Below the pieces are notes generated by a model that worked only from the letters and a program-made list of their open reading frames with translations, was not told the origin of the DNA and did no database searches. Both the position numbers and the translations under genes were made by a program. From positions 124,001-188,000 of the forward strand of contig JBKEHH010000001.1 of assembly GCA_046710535.1 (NCBI GenBank): a DNA stretch of 64,000 bases, given 5' to 3'. Positions 27,076 through 34,380 of the stretch are shown here, in pieces (the first letter of the stretch is position 1; each line of letters begins with the position of its first letter). This DNA is from CAWVSB01 sp046710535 (GTDB taxonomy: Bacteria > Pseudomonadota > Gammaproteobacteria > Pseudomonadales > CAWVSB01).

Positions 27076-27387
27076 CTACTGAATTGATTCTTGTACTAGC
27101 ACCCAAGGTTTGACTACAACCACCCAAAGCGATATGTCGCTTTGTTGCCAGTTCAGCGCCATCTCATCGCTAGTATTTAAGACCAGTTTATCTGTCATCC
27201 ACGCTTGCACATTAGCTGTATTGTCTTCAGTGATGGCAACGGCTACCTGGATTAAGTCCAGTGAGTTATCTACAGTAATTAAGCTGCCATTGGCAAAGAA
27301 GGGCTCAATTTCAGCCCATTTAACTTTCGCTGTTTCTCGGCAAAGCTCTTGTTCTAAAGGTGTTAGTTGATGCTGATCTTTTGTCAT
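27076..27387 (-). CDS. DUF2288 family protein
   Basis: A 103-residue soluble protein. It matches the DUF2288 pattern: LEQELCRETAKVKWAEIEPFFANG near the start, a middle segment SLDLIQVAVAITED, and the conserved end LWVVVVKPWVLVQE. No function is known to me. No signal peptide. It may be co-transcribed with the small exported-protein gene 51 bases upstream, though a promoter between them is possible. Confidence 0.85.
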   Translation of the reverse strand: MTKDQHQLTPLEQELCRETAKVKWAEIEPFFANGSLITVDNSLDLIQVAVAITEDNTANVQAWMTDKLVLNTSDEMALNWQQSDISLWVVVVKPWVLVQESIQ

Positions 27388-27438
27388 AATAGCTTTTGTA
27401 GCGAGGCCTAAGGAAAATCTATAGTTGAAGGTTTGTGG

Positions 27439-27786
27439 TTATTTTGAATCTTGGGCCTTAAATTTTTGTATTTCCTGATTAAAATTAGCAGCTGTTAAGT
27501 TCATTGTATCGACAGTGGCGTTATAAAATGCATCTCTTACTACTTTTGTTTCTTCTGTTTCAGCGCCGGTAGCTACAGCATTTTCTTCTTCAGTGTCCAA
27601 GCATTGTAAATACAAGTTTGCTTCACTCATATAAGCTTTAACTTGTTGCTGGTTAGCAACTATCTCTTCTAATAGAGTTAAGGAGCCATCGACTAAAGTG
27701 GGGGCGTTGGCTGGTTGGCACAGGGCGCTTACATTGCTGCTTAACACTAGTCCTGCAATGAGAGAGGAAATAATAGTTTTGTTCAT
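27439..27786 (-). CDS. Small exported protein of unknown function
   Basis: I do not recognise this 115-residue protein. It opens with a clear signal peptide (MNKTIISSLIAGLVLSSNVSA-LC). The mature part is helical and acidic, with two cysteines (CQPANAP at the start and LQCLDTEEE in the middle) that could form a disulfide. The helices are rich in Ala, Asn, Gln and Thr (VANQQQVKAYMSEANLYLQC). A periplasmic role is likely. Confidence 0.65.
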   Translation of the reverse strand: MNKTIISSLIAGLVLSSNVSALCQPANAPTLVDGSLTLLEEIVANQQQVKAYMSEANLYLQCLDTEEENAVATGAETEETKVVRDAFYNATVDTMNLTAANFNQEIQKFKAQDSK

Positions 27787-28074
27787 AGCGAGTATCGCTC
27801 CGTGGCGCGTTAGTATATAAAGCCCACAACAATAGCAAGAAGGGCATATGTTGCCAATACTGTAATTGTATAGTTACATTTATATAACCTAAAACAGGCG
27901 ATTTTTTGTGATAGCTGTGATAAAAATGAAAATGTGATGTATTAGGCAATATAGCAAGCTTAATGCATTGATTTATCGGTAATTATTTGCGTATTGCGCA
28001 AAGACTGCTACTTTTATAGAAACAAATAACAATAACGAACATATTAATAAGCAGCTTGGAGCATTCGAACAACC

Positions 28075-29208
28075 ATGCGAACTATAAAGCTAATTTTAGC
28101 AACATTATTGTTTGGAGCATCTTTCGCGCATAGTCAAGATTTAGACGGTATGACCACGACGGGAATGGCAGCTTATACAGAATTAAAGAGACCGTTTTAT
28201 GTCGCAGCTTTGTATTCTGATAAAGCTGTTGTCGATGCTGAAAGTTTTTTGACTACGCAAGGTCGCCGGCGCATGGGTATTAGGGTGAATGGCACTCGTT
28301 TAACGCCGCGTCGCTTTTCTAGCCAGTGGACTCAAGCTTTGTTGATAAATGTATCTCCCGAGCAGCTAGATAGATTTGATGATGCTTTTGTACAGTTTAA
28401 TAACTTACCTAAAGAAACCTTTAAGGTAGGAGATCAGATTGTTATTGATAGCTTTCCCGAGGGTGCGACTGTTGTAAGCGTTAATGGAACAATCATGCTA
28501 AGCGTTGCAAGAAATGGTTTTTTTGAATTATTAGTTAGTAAGTGGATTGGTGATAGACCGCCGTCGTCTGACTTTAAAGCGGATATATTAAATCCCACTA
28601 TCGATCCTACGTTACAAGCTGAATTTAATTCCTTAGAGCCTACAGATGCTCGTATTGCTGAAGTTAAAGCATGGATAGCGGATGAAGAGGCTGAAGCAGA
28701 GTTGATGGCCAAGGAAGCAGCGGCAGCAGCGGCAGTGCTTATTGCCAGCGAAGCGGCCAGTGTGGCGGAAAAAACGGCAGCTGAAAAATCCGTTGCAGAG
28801 GCAATGGCGAAACGCGTAGAAAAGGAGCGAATTGCCGCTGAGACTGCTAAGCTGGAAGCTGAAGAAGGGGCTGCTGAGCAGCAAATGGACCCTGCTATGT
28901 ATAAGCTACAGCAAGATACCTTGCTTAAGTTGTATCGCAGTTCAGTGGTCAAGCACACGCTTAAAGAAGTTGTTTATCCTAAGCGAGCGATCAAGCGTAA
29001 TCGTCAGGGTACTGTGATTTTGGATGTAACCGTTTCTCGCGCTGGCCAGATTATGTCTATAACGGCGGTGAAGGAAGCTAAGTACTCTTCGCTTAATGAT
29101 GCAGCCATAGATGCAGTTAATAAAGTAGAGAAATACTCGGCCGTACCTGCTGGCTTGGACGGGGAGTCGATTACAATCAACGTGCCAGTAAAGTTTATCC
29201 TTAACTAA
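28075..29208 (+). CDS. Exported chalcone-isomerase-like / TonB C-terminal domain fusion protein
   Basis: A 377-residue exported protein. A signal peptide ends near ASFAHSQ. Residues about 25-170 look like the bacterial chalcone-isomerase-like domain (PF16036 type): RPFYVAALYSDKAVVDAESF, MGIRVNGTRLTPRRFSSQW, GDQIVIDSFPEGATVVSVNG and ELLVSKWIGDRPPSSDFKADIL. Residues about 195-280 are an Ala/Glu-rich coiled coil. The last 90 residues are a TonB C-terminal domain: YPKRAIKRNRQGTVILDVTV, then NDAAIDAVNKVEKYSAVPAG. There is no classical N-terminal membrane anchor with proline-rich spacer, so it is not an ordinary TonB. It may contact receptors from the periplasm. No exbB or exbD lie nearby. Confidence 0.8.
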   Translation: MRTIKLILATLLFGASFAHSQDLDGMTTTGMAAYTELKRPFYVAALYSDKAVVDAESFLTTQGRRRMGIRVNGTRLTPRRFSSQWTQALLINVSPEQLDRFDDAFVQFNNLPKETFKVGDQIVIDSFPEGATVVSVNGTIMLSVARNGFFELLVSKWIGDRPPSSDFKADILNPTIDPTLQAEFNSLEPTDARIAEVKAWIADEEAEAELMAKEAAAAAAVLIASEAASVAEKTAAEKSVAEAMAKRVEKERIAAETAKLEAEEGAAEQQMDPAMYKLQQDTLLKLYRSSVVKHTLKEVVYPKRAIKRNRQGTVILDVTVSRAGQIMSITAVKEAKYSSLNDAAIDAVNKVEKYSAVPAGLDGESITINVPVKFILN

Positions 29209-29220
29209 TCGGTGGTTAGT

Positions 29221-29252
29221 AAAAAAGCCGATACCTAGGTGTCGGCTTTTTT
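29221..29252. terminator. Terminator after the chalcone/TonB gene
   Basis: A6 - GCCGAtACC TAG GTgTCGGC type stem with T6 tail, 12 bases after the tonB-domain gene stop. Its symmetric A/T flanks let it act on both strands. Confidence 0.85.
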
Positions 29253-29276
29253 GTGTTTGTAGGTAAATATAGGTAT

Positions 29277-29308
29277 AAAAAAACCGCGCTTATGGCACGG
29301 TTTTTTTA
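29277..29308. terminator. Terminator after gltA
   Basis: A7 - ACCGcGC TTAT GCaCGGT-like stem - T7, lying 15 bases past the gltA stop on the minus strand. With the hairpin at 29221-29252 it separates the convergent genes. Confidence 0.8.
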
Positions 29309-29322
29309 GCTAAAAAGACAAG

Positions 29323-30612
29323 CTAGCGTTTATCTAAGCCCTTATAGTCCCTTTGCGGATGGCCAGTATAAAGTTGGCGAGGACGACCGATTCGGTATGA
29401 TCCACTGATCATTTCATGCCAATGAGCAATCCAGCCTGGGGTGCGGCCAACAGCGAAAATCACCGTAAACATACTTGTTGGAATACCAATGGCTTTCAAA
29501 ATAATACCAGAGTAAAAATCAACATTAGGGTAAAGTTTGCGCTCAATAAAGTAGCTATCTTCTAGTGCAATTTGCTCTAGGCGCTTAGCAATAGCCAGTA
29601 ATGGATCATCATCTAAGCCTAACTCTTTCAATACTTGGTCTGCCGCTTCTTTCATTACCTTGGCGCGCGGATCAAAGTTTTTATAAACACGGTGACCAAA
29701 GCCCATTAGAAGGAAAGGATCTTCCTTGTCTTTAGCTTTAGCGACAAATTCGTCAATACGAGAAACATCACCAATTTCGCCAAGCATTTTCAGTACAGCT
29801 TCGTTCGCACCGCCGTGAGATGGCCCCCAAAGTGCAGCAATACCTGATGCAATACAGGCAAAGGGGTTAGCACCGGTTGAACCAGCCAGTCTTACTGTAG
29901 ACGTAGAGGCATTTTGCTCATGGTCTGCATGCAGTAGGAATATTTTATCCATTGCATCGGCTAACACTGGATTAACTTTATAGTCTTCGCATGGATTACC
30001 AAACATCATGTGCAAAAAGTTTTCAGCGTAATTTAGATCGTTACGCGGGTACATGAAAGGCTGGCCAATTGAATACTTATAGCTCATTGCCGCAAGAGTG
30101 GGCATTTTTGCGATTAAGCGCTGAGCCGAAATTTCACGATGCTGCTCATTGGTGATGTCTAATGAGTCGTGATAAAAAGCCGAAAGCGCTCCAACCACAC
30201 CACACATGATAGCCATCGGGTGAGCGTCACGATTAAAACCGGTGAAAAATGTACTGATTTGGTCATTTACCATTGTGTGCTTGGTAATAAGTCCCTCAAA
30301 CTGGTCTTTCTCTTCTTGGCTAGGAAGTTCTCCGTGCAAAAGTAAGAAGCACGTTTCAAGGTAATCAGACTGTTCAGCTAATTGCTCTATGGGGTAGCCG
30401 CGATGCAATAACACACCTTTGTCACCGTCTATGTAGGTGATTTTAGATTCGCAGGATGCCGTTGATACAAAACCAGGGTCATAAGTGAAATAGCCTTGAC
30501 TGGTAAGCTTGCCAACGTCTATTACATCTGGACCGATAGTGCCGGTTAAAATATCTAGCTCTAGGGTTTCGTCTTTGCCATCGATGGACAAAGTCGCCTT
30601 GCGCTCACTCAT
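29323..30612 (-). CDS. gltA: Citrate synthase (type II)
   Basis: Condenses oxaloacetate and acetyl-CoA to citrate, first step of the TCA cycle. The 429-residue length and the N-terminal beta domain (ATLSIDGKDETLELDILTG) are those of the hexameric gammaproteobacterial enzyme. Active-site text: LWGPSHGGANEAVLKML with His, LMGFGHRVYKNFDPRA with His and Arg, and VDFYSGIILKAIGIPTSMF with the catalytic Asp, then GRTPGWIAHWHEM. Divergent from sdhC, the arrangement known in Pseudomonas and E. coli. Confidence 0.97.
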   Translation of the reverse strand: MSERKATLSIDGKDETLELDILTGTIGPDVIDVGKLTSQGYFTYDPGFVSTASCESKITYIDGDKGVLLHRGYPIEQLAEQSDYLETCFLLLHGELPSQEEKDQFEGLITKHTMVNDQISTFFTGFNRDAHPMAIMCGVVGALSAFYHDSLDITNEQHREISAQRLIAKMPTLAAMSYKYSIGQPFMYPRNDLNYAENFLHMMFGNPCEDYKVNPVLADAMDKIFLLHADHEQNASTSTVRLAGSTGANPFACIASGIAALWGPSHGGANEAVLKMLGEIGDVSRIDEFVAKAKDKEDPFLLMGFGHRVYKNFDPRAKVMKEAADQVLKELGLDDDPLLAIAKRLEQIALEDSYFIERKLYPNVDFYSGIILKAIGIPTSMFTVIFAVGRTPGWIAHWHEMISGSYRIGRPRQLYTGHPQRDYKGLDKR

Positions 30613-30973
30613 AAAGTGGCTCCTGTTGATTGATCTTGGATAATAAAAGAGTATCGAAATACTTCGTTTCGCGGAGTTTTAACTATAAAGTTATATCCAT
30701 GATTGTCAATTGAGATCGCAGCAATATTGAGTATAGAATGGCATTATAGCGACCAAATATAAGAACTTGTCGGGATTTGTCGCTAAATTCAAAGTATGCA
30801 GTCTTGCTTTTGTGTTTTTAGCCCATGATTTACTTGATCCATTGTATTTGCTTTACCGTATGCCTATACTCACGCCGGATTTTTCCTCGGATTTGTATTG
30901 CTAGCAGTGTACATGCCGCAGTGCGTAAACCCTCGGTTCTACCAAAATTGAACCCCAAATATGTGACGATACC
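30613..30973. promoter_or_regulatory. Divergent gltA/sdhC promoter region
   Basis: No gene is visible in these 361 bases. For sdhC I see TTGTAT (30842-30847), 17 bases, TATACT (30865-30870), a reasonable sigma-70 promoter about 100 bases before the GTG start. The gltA promoter should lie in the left half but I cannot assign it firmly. Confidence 0.55.
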
Positions 30974-31348
30974 GTGAACGATAAAAGACCTGTAAACCTA
31001 GACCTTGGCTCCATAAGCCTTCCAATTACAGCATGGGTATCCCTTATGCATCGAGTGTCGGGCATAGTCCTGTTCGCTGGAATTGCATTGTTGATATATA
31101 TGTTGGACGAATCATTAACCTCCCAAGATAGCTTTGCAGCTTTGAAGCAGCATTTGGCGTCACCCGTCGCGAAGTTTGCCGTTTGGTTCGTAGTGGTTGG
31201 CTTTATTTATCATACCGTTGCCGGTGTTAAGCATTTAATTATGGATTTTGGTATTGGCGAGACTATGGAAGGTGGCGTATTAGGCGCTAGATTAACAATC
31301 GCTATTTCTATTGTACTTTCTATTTTGGCCGGAGTTTGGATATGGTAA
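30974..31348 (+). CDS. sdhC: Succinate dehydrogenase cytochrome b556 subunit SdhC
   Basis: Membrane anchor of complex II. 124 residues with three membrane helices. Family text: RPVNLDLGSISLPITAWVSLMHRVSG at the N-terminus (quinone-site Ser and Arg region) and FIYHTVAGVKHLIMDFG with the heme-ligand His. GTG 30974 is the only sensible start; no clear Shine-Dalgarno precedes it. The stop overlaps the sdhD start (ATGGTAA). Confidence 0.95.
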   Translation: MNDKRPVNLDLGSISLPITAWVSLMHRVSGIVLFAGIALLIYMLDESLTSQDSFAALKQHLASPVAKFAVWFVVVGFIYHTVAGVKHLIMDFGIGETMEGGVLGARLTIAISIVLSILAGVWIW

Positions 31349-31731
31349 ATCAAGTAACTAATTTTGGTCGTAGTGGTCTTTCAGATTGGCTAGTGCAGCG
31401 AGTCACTGCTGTTGTATTAATGGCTTATGTCTTGATAGTCACTGTTTTTTTGCTCGCTAATCCAAATGTTCAATATGAGCAGTGGTTGCAATTATTTGAC
31501 TCTACCTGGATGCGGGTTTTTAGCATCGCGGCGATATTGTCATTGGCAGCTCATGCTTGGATTGGTATGTGGTGTGTGTCTACCGATTATTTAATTGAGC
31601 ATGTGCTACGAATTAAAGCTGGTGATGCCGTTGCTTCAAAAGCTAACTTGTTACGTTGGGTATTTCAGGCCGTGTGTGCGGCTGTTATTTTCTACTATGT
31701 AGTTTGGGGTATAGAGGTTCTTTGGGTATGA
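31342..31731 (+). CDS. sdhD: Succinate dehydrogenase membrane anchor subunit SdhD
   Basis: Second anchor of complex II. 129 residues with three membrane helices. The key text HAWIGMWCVSTDYL carries the second heme His and the Tyr/Asp of the quinone site. ATG 31342 has GGAG (31331-31334) seven bases upstream and overlaps the sdhC stop; the TTG six bases earlier is less likely. It overlaps sdhA by four bases. Confidence 0.94.
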   Translation: MVNQVTNFGRSGLSDWLVQRVTAVVLMAYVLIVTVFLLANPNVQYEQWLQLFDSTWMRVFSIAAILSLAAHAWIGMWCVSTDYLIEHVLRIKAGDAVASKANLLRWVFQAVCAAVIFYYVVWGIEVLWV

Positions 31732-33497
31732 GTATTCGCACTATTTCATTTGACGCAGTAGTAATAGGTGGTGGTGGCGCAGGTATGCGTGCATCACTTC
31801 AAATGGCTGAATCGGGCTTTAAAACTGCAGTAATCACTAAGGTATTTCCAACTCGCTCGCATACGGTTTCGGCGCAGGGTGGTATCACCTGTGCAATTGC
31901 CAGTAATGATCCCAACGATGATTGGCGCTGGCACATGTATGACACCGTAAAAGGTGCAGACTACATTGGCGATCAGGACGCAATTGAGTATATGTGTAGT
32001 GTTGGTCCGCAGGCGATATATGAGTTAGATCATATGGGCTTGCCGTTCTCTCGTACCGAAGAGGGCCGTATTTATCAGCGCCCATTTGGTGGCCAGTCGA
32101 AGGGGCCAGATAACCCTGAGCAAGCTGCACGAACTTGTGCCGCTGCAGACAGAACTGGACATGCGTTATTACACACGTTGTATCAAGGTAATTTAAAAGC
32201 TAAAACTGTTTTCCTAAATGAATGGTATGCCGTTGATTTAGTTAAGAATTCTGCTGGCGCAGTAGTTGGGCTTATTGCTATCTGCATCGAAACTGGTGAA
32301 ACGGTTCGTATTAAGTCTAAAGCAACAGTTTTAGCCACTGGTGGCGCGGGGCGCATCTACGCGTCTACAACAAATGCTCACATCAATACTGGTGACGGTA
32401 TTGGTATGGCGCTTCGAGCTGGCGTTCCAGTTCAAGATATTGAAATGTGGCAGTTTCATCCAACCGGTATTGCCGGTGCTGGTACCTTGGTAACCGAAGG
32501 TTGTCGTGGTGAGGGTGGTTACTTGATTAATAAAGATGGTGAACGCTTTATGGAGCGTTATGCGCCAAATGCCAAAGATTTGGCTGGTCGTGACGTTGTC
32601 GCTCGCTCTATGGCTCTCGAGATTATTGAGGGCAGAGGCTGTGGACCAGATGGTGATCACGTATTATTGAAGCTAGATCACTTGGGTAAAGATGTGTTGC
32701 ATAGTCGCTTGCCGGGTATTTGTGAATTGTCTGAGACGTTTGCTCATGTTGATCCGGTAACCGACCCAATTCCTGTGGTGCCAACTTGTCATTATATGAT
32801 GGGTGGCGTACCGACCAATGTTAACGGTCAAGCTATCACTCAGGACGAGAACGGTAAGGATCAGATCATTGACGGTTTATATGCCTGCGGTGAAGTAGCT
32901 TGTGTATCAGTGCATGGTGCAAACCGTTTAGGTGGTAATTCCCTGCTAGATTTGGTTGTTTTTGGACGCGCTGCTGGTCTCTATATTGAAAGCGCGCTGC
33001 GTGACGGCATTGACATGGATGATGCCTCTGAGGCAGATATTGATGCGGCAATGATCAGATTGAATCGGGCTAATACTGGTAATAATGGTGAAAGCGTTGG
33101 GGCTTTGCGTAAAGAGCTGCAAACCATCATGCAAAATTACTTTGGTGTATTCCGCCGCGGTGATTATATGCAAGATGGTATCGAGAAACTTGCGGCTCTG
33201 CGTCCGCGTATAGAAAATGCCGGTTTAACTGATAAATCTGATGCATTTAATACAGCGCGCATTGAATTATTAGAGCTACATAACTTGTTTGAGGTGGCTG
33301 AAGCGACAGCGATAGCTGCCGAAGGCCGTAAAGAGAGCCGTGGCGCCCATGCGCGTGAAGATTTTGATTCGCGTGATGATATAAACTGGTTATGTCATTC
33401 AATGTATTTCCCAGCTGAGAAGAGAGTTGGCAAAAGAGACGTTAACTTTACGCCTAAAACTGTTCCTACCTTTGAACCAAAAGCACGTACCTACTAA
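31728..33497 (+). CDS. sdhA: Succinate dehydrogenase flavoprotein subunit SdhA
   Basis: Catalytic FAD subunit oxidising succinate to fumarate on the cytoplasmic face. 589 residues, E. coli length. FAD motif VVIGGGGAGMRASLQMAESG, covalent-FAD His in TRSHTVSAQGG, substrate-site text in WQFHPTGIAGAGTLVTEGCR and the active-site Arg region PTCHYMMGGVPTN, CVSVHGANRLGGNSLLDLVV, and the end NFTPKTVPTFEPKARTY. ATG 31728 overlaps the sdhD stop (ATGA). An open frame extends 24 codons farther up inside sdhD but has no support. Confidence 0.97.
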   Translation: MSIRTISFDAVVIGGGGAGMRASLQMAESGFKTAVITKVFPTRSHTVSAQGGITCAIASNDPNDDWRWHMYDTVKGADYIGDQDAIEYMCSVGPQAIYELDHMGLPFSRTEEGRIYQRPFGGQSKGPDNPEQAARTCAAADRTGHALLHTLYQGNLKAKTVFLNEWYAVDLVKNSAGAVVGLIAICIETGETVRIKSKATVLATGGAGRIYASTTNAHINTGDGIGMALRAGVPVQDIEMWQFHPTGIAGAGTLVTEGCRGEGGYLINKDGERFMERYAPNAKDLAGRDVVARSMALEIIEGRGCGPDGDHVLLKLDHLGKDVLHSRLPGICELSETFAHVDPVTDPIPVVPTCHYMMGGVPTNVNGQAITQDENGKDQIIDGLYACGEVACVSVHGANRLGGNSLLDLVVFGRAAGLYIESALRDGIDMDDASEADIDAAMIRLNRANTGNNGESVGALRKELQTIMQNYFGVFRRGDYMQDGIEKLAALRPRIENAGLTDKSDAFNTARIELLELHNLFEVAEATAIAAEGRKESRGAHAREDFDSRDDINWLCHSMYFPAEKRVGKRDVNFTPKTVPTFEPKARTY

Positions 33498-33511
33498 GGG
33501 GCTATCAAATT

Positions 33512-34216
33512 ATGTTGCAAGTAAGTATTTACAGATATAACCCAGCTGTCGACAGCGAACCATATATGCAGGATTACCAGCTAGACACTGGTGGTAAAGA
33601 CATTATGGTATTGGACGCCTTAGAGATGCTTAAAGCTGAAGATACCTCGGTTAGTTATAGGCGTTCATGCCGTGAAGGTGTTTGCGGCTCAGACGGTCTT
33701 AACATGAATGGCAAGAACGGCTTAGCCTGTATTACACCGCTGTCTGAAGTGGTTAAAAAAGATAAGCTAGTGATTCGCCCGCTACCAGGTTTGCCGGTTA
33801 TCCGTGATCTTGTGGTAGATTTAAGCTTGTTTTATAATCAGTATGAGAAAATTAAACCATATTTGATCAATGACACTCCTGCGCCAGCTATTGAGCGCTT
33901 GCAGTCGCCAGAAGACCGAGCAAAGTTAGATGGCTTATATGAGTGTATTTTATGCGCTTGTTGCTCAACCGCTTGCCCGTCTTTTTGGTGGAATCCAGAT
34001 CGTTTTATCGGTCCTTCAGGCTTGCTACAAGCTTGGCGTTTCCTGGCCGATAGTCGTGATACTGGGGCACAAGAACGGTTAAGTGATCTTGATGATCCGT
34101 TTAGTGTATTTCGTTGCCACGGTATTCAAAATTGTGTGAATGTCTGCCCTAAAGGGTTAAATCCGACTAAAGCGATAGGACATATTCGAAATATGTTGTT
34201 AGCAAATGCCACCTAA
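33512..34216 (+). CDS. sdhB: Succinate dehydrogenase iron-sulfur subunit SdhB
   Basis: Electron-transfer subunit of complex II with three Fe-S clusters. 234 residues. 2Fe-2S ligands in SCREGVCGSDGLNMNGKNGL followed by AC, 4Fe-4S ligands in CILCACCSTACPSFWWN, 3Fe-4S ligands in CHGIQNCVNVCPKGLNPTKA. Last gene of the sdh operon; a strong terminator follows. Confidence 0.97.
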   Translation: MLQVSIYRYNPAVDSEPYMQDYQLDTGGKDIMVLDALEMLKAEDTSVSYRRSCREGVCGSDGLNMNGKNGLACITPLSEVVKKDKLVIRPLPGLPVIRDLVVDLSLFYNQYEKIKPYLINDTPAPAIERLQSPEDRAKLDGLYECILCACCSTACPSFWWNPDRFIGPSGLLQAWRFLADSRDTGAQERLSDLDDPFSVFRCHGIQNCVNVCPKGLNPTKAIGHIRNMLLANAT

Positions 34217-34235
34217 GTAGTCTGGTTTTGCTAAA

Positions 34236-34271
34236 TAAAAGGCGTCGCATTCATATGTGACGCCTTTTTTT
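34236..34271 (+). terminator. Terminator after sdhB
   Basis: AAAAGGCGTC..GACGCCTTTTTTT hairpin: stem GGCGTCgCA / TGtGACGCC, loop TTCATA, followed by T7. It separates sdhCDAB from sucA, so sucA needs its own promoter in 34272-34380. Confidence 0.88.
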
Positions 34272-34380
34272 GTTTAAAAGCCTTTATTTATGTCGCAATT
34301 AGCATATCAACACTCCCAAATAGATTTTAGTTATGTAGAATAACCCTATTATTTTTTCAACTATTATTTTCTTCAGCGGA

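Noticed and set aside
28434..28958. Long minus-strand open frame (174 codons) opposite the chalcone/TonB gene
   Set aside because: It is the Ala/Ser-rich shadow of the Ala/Glu coiled coil on the plus strand; no ribosome site and no recognisable domain.
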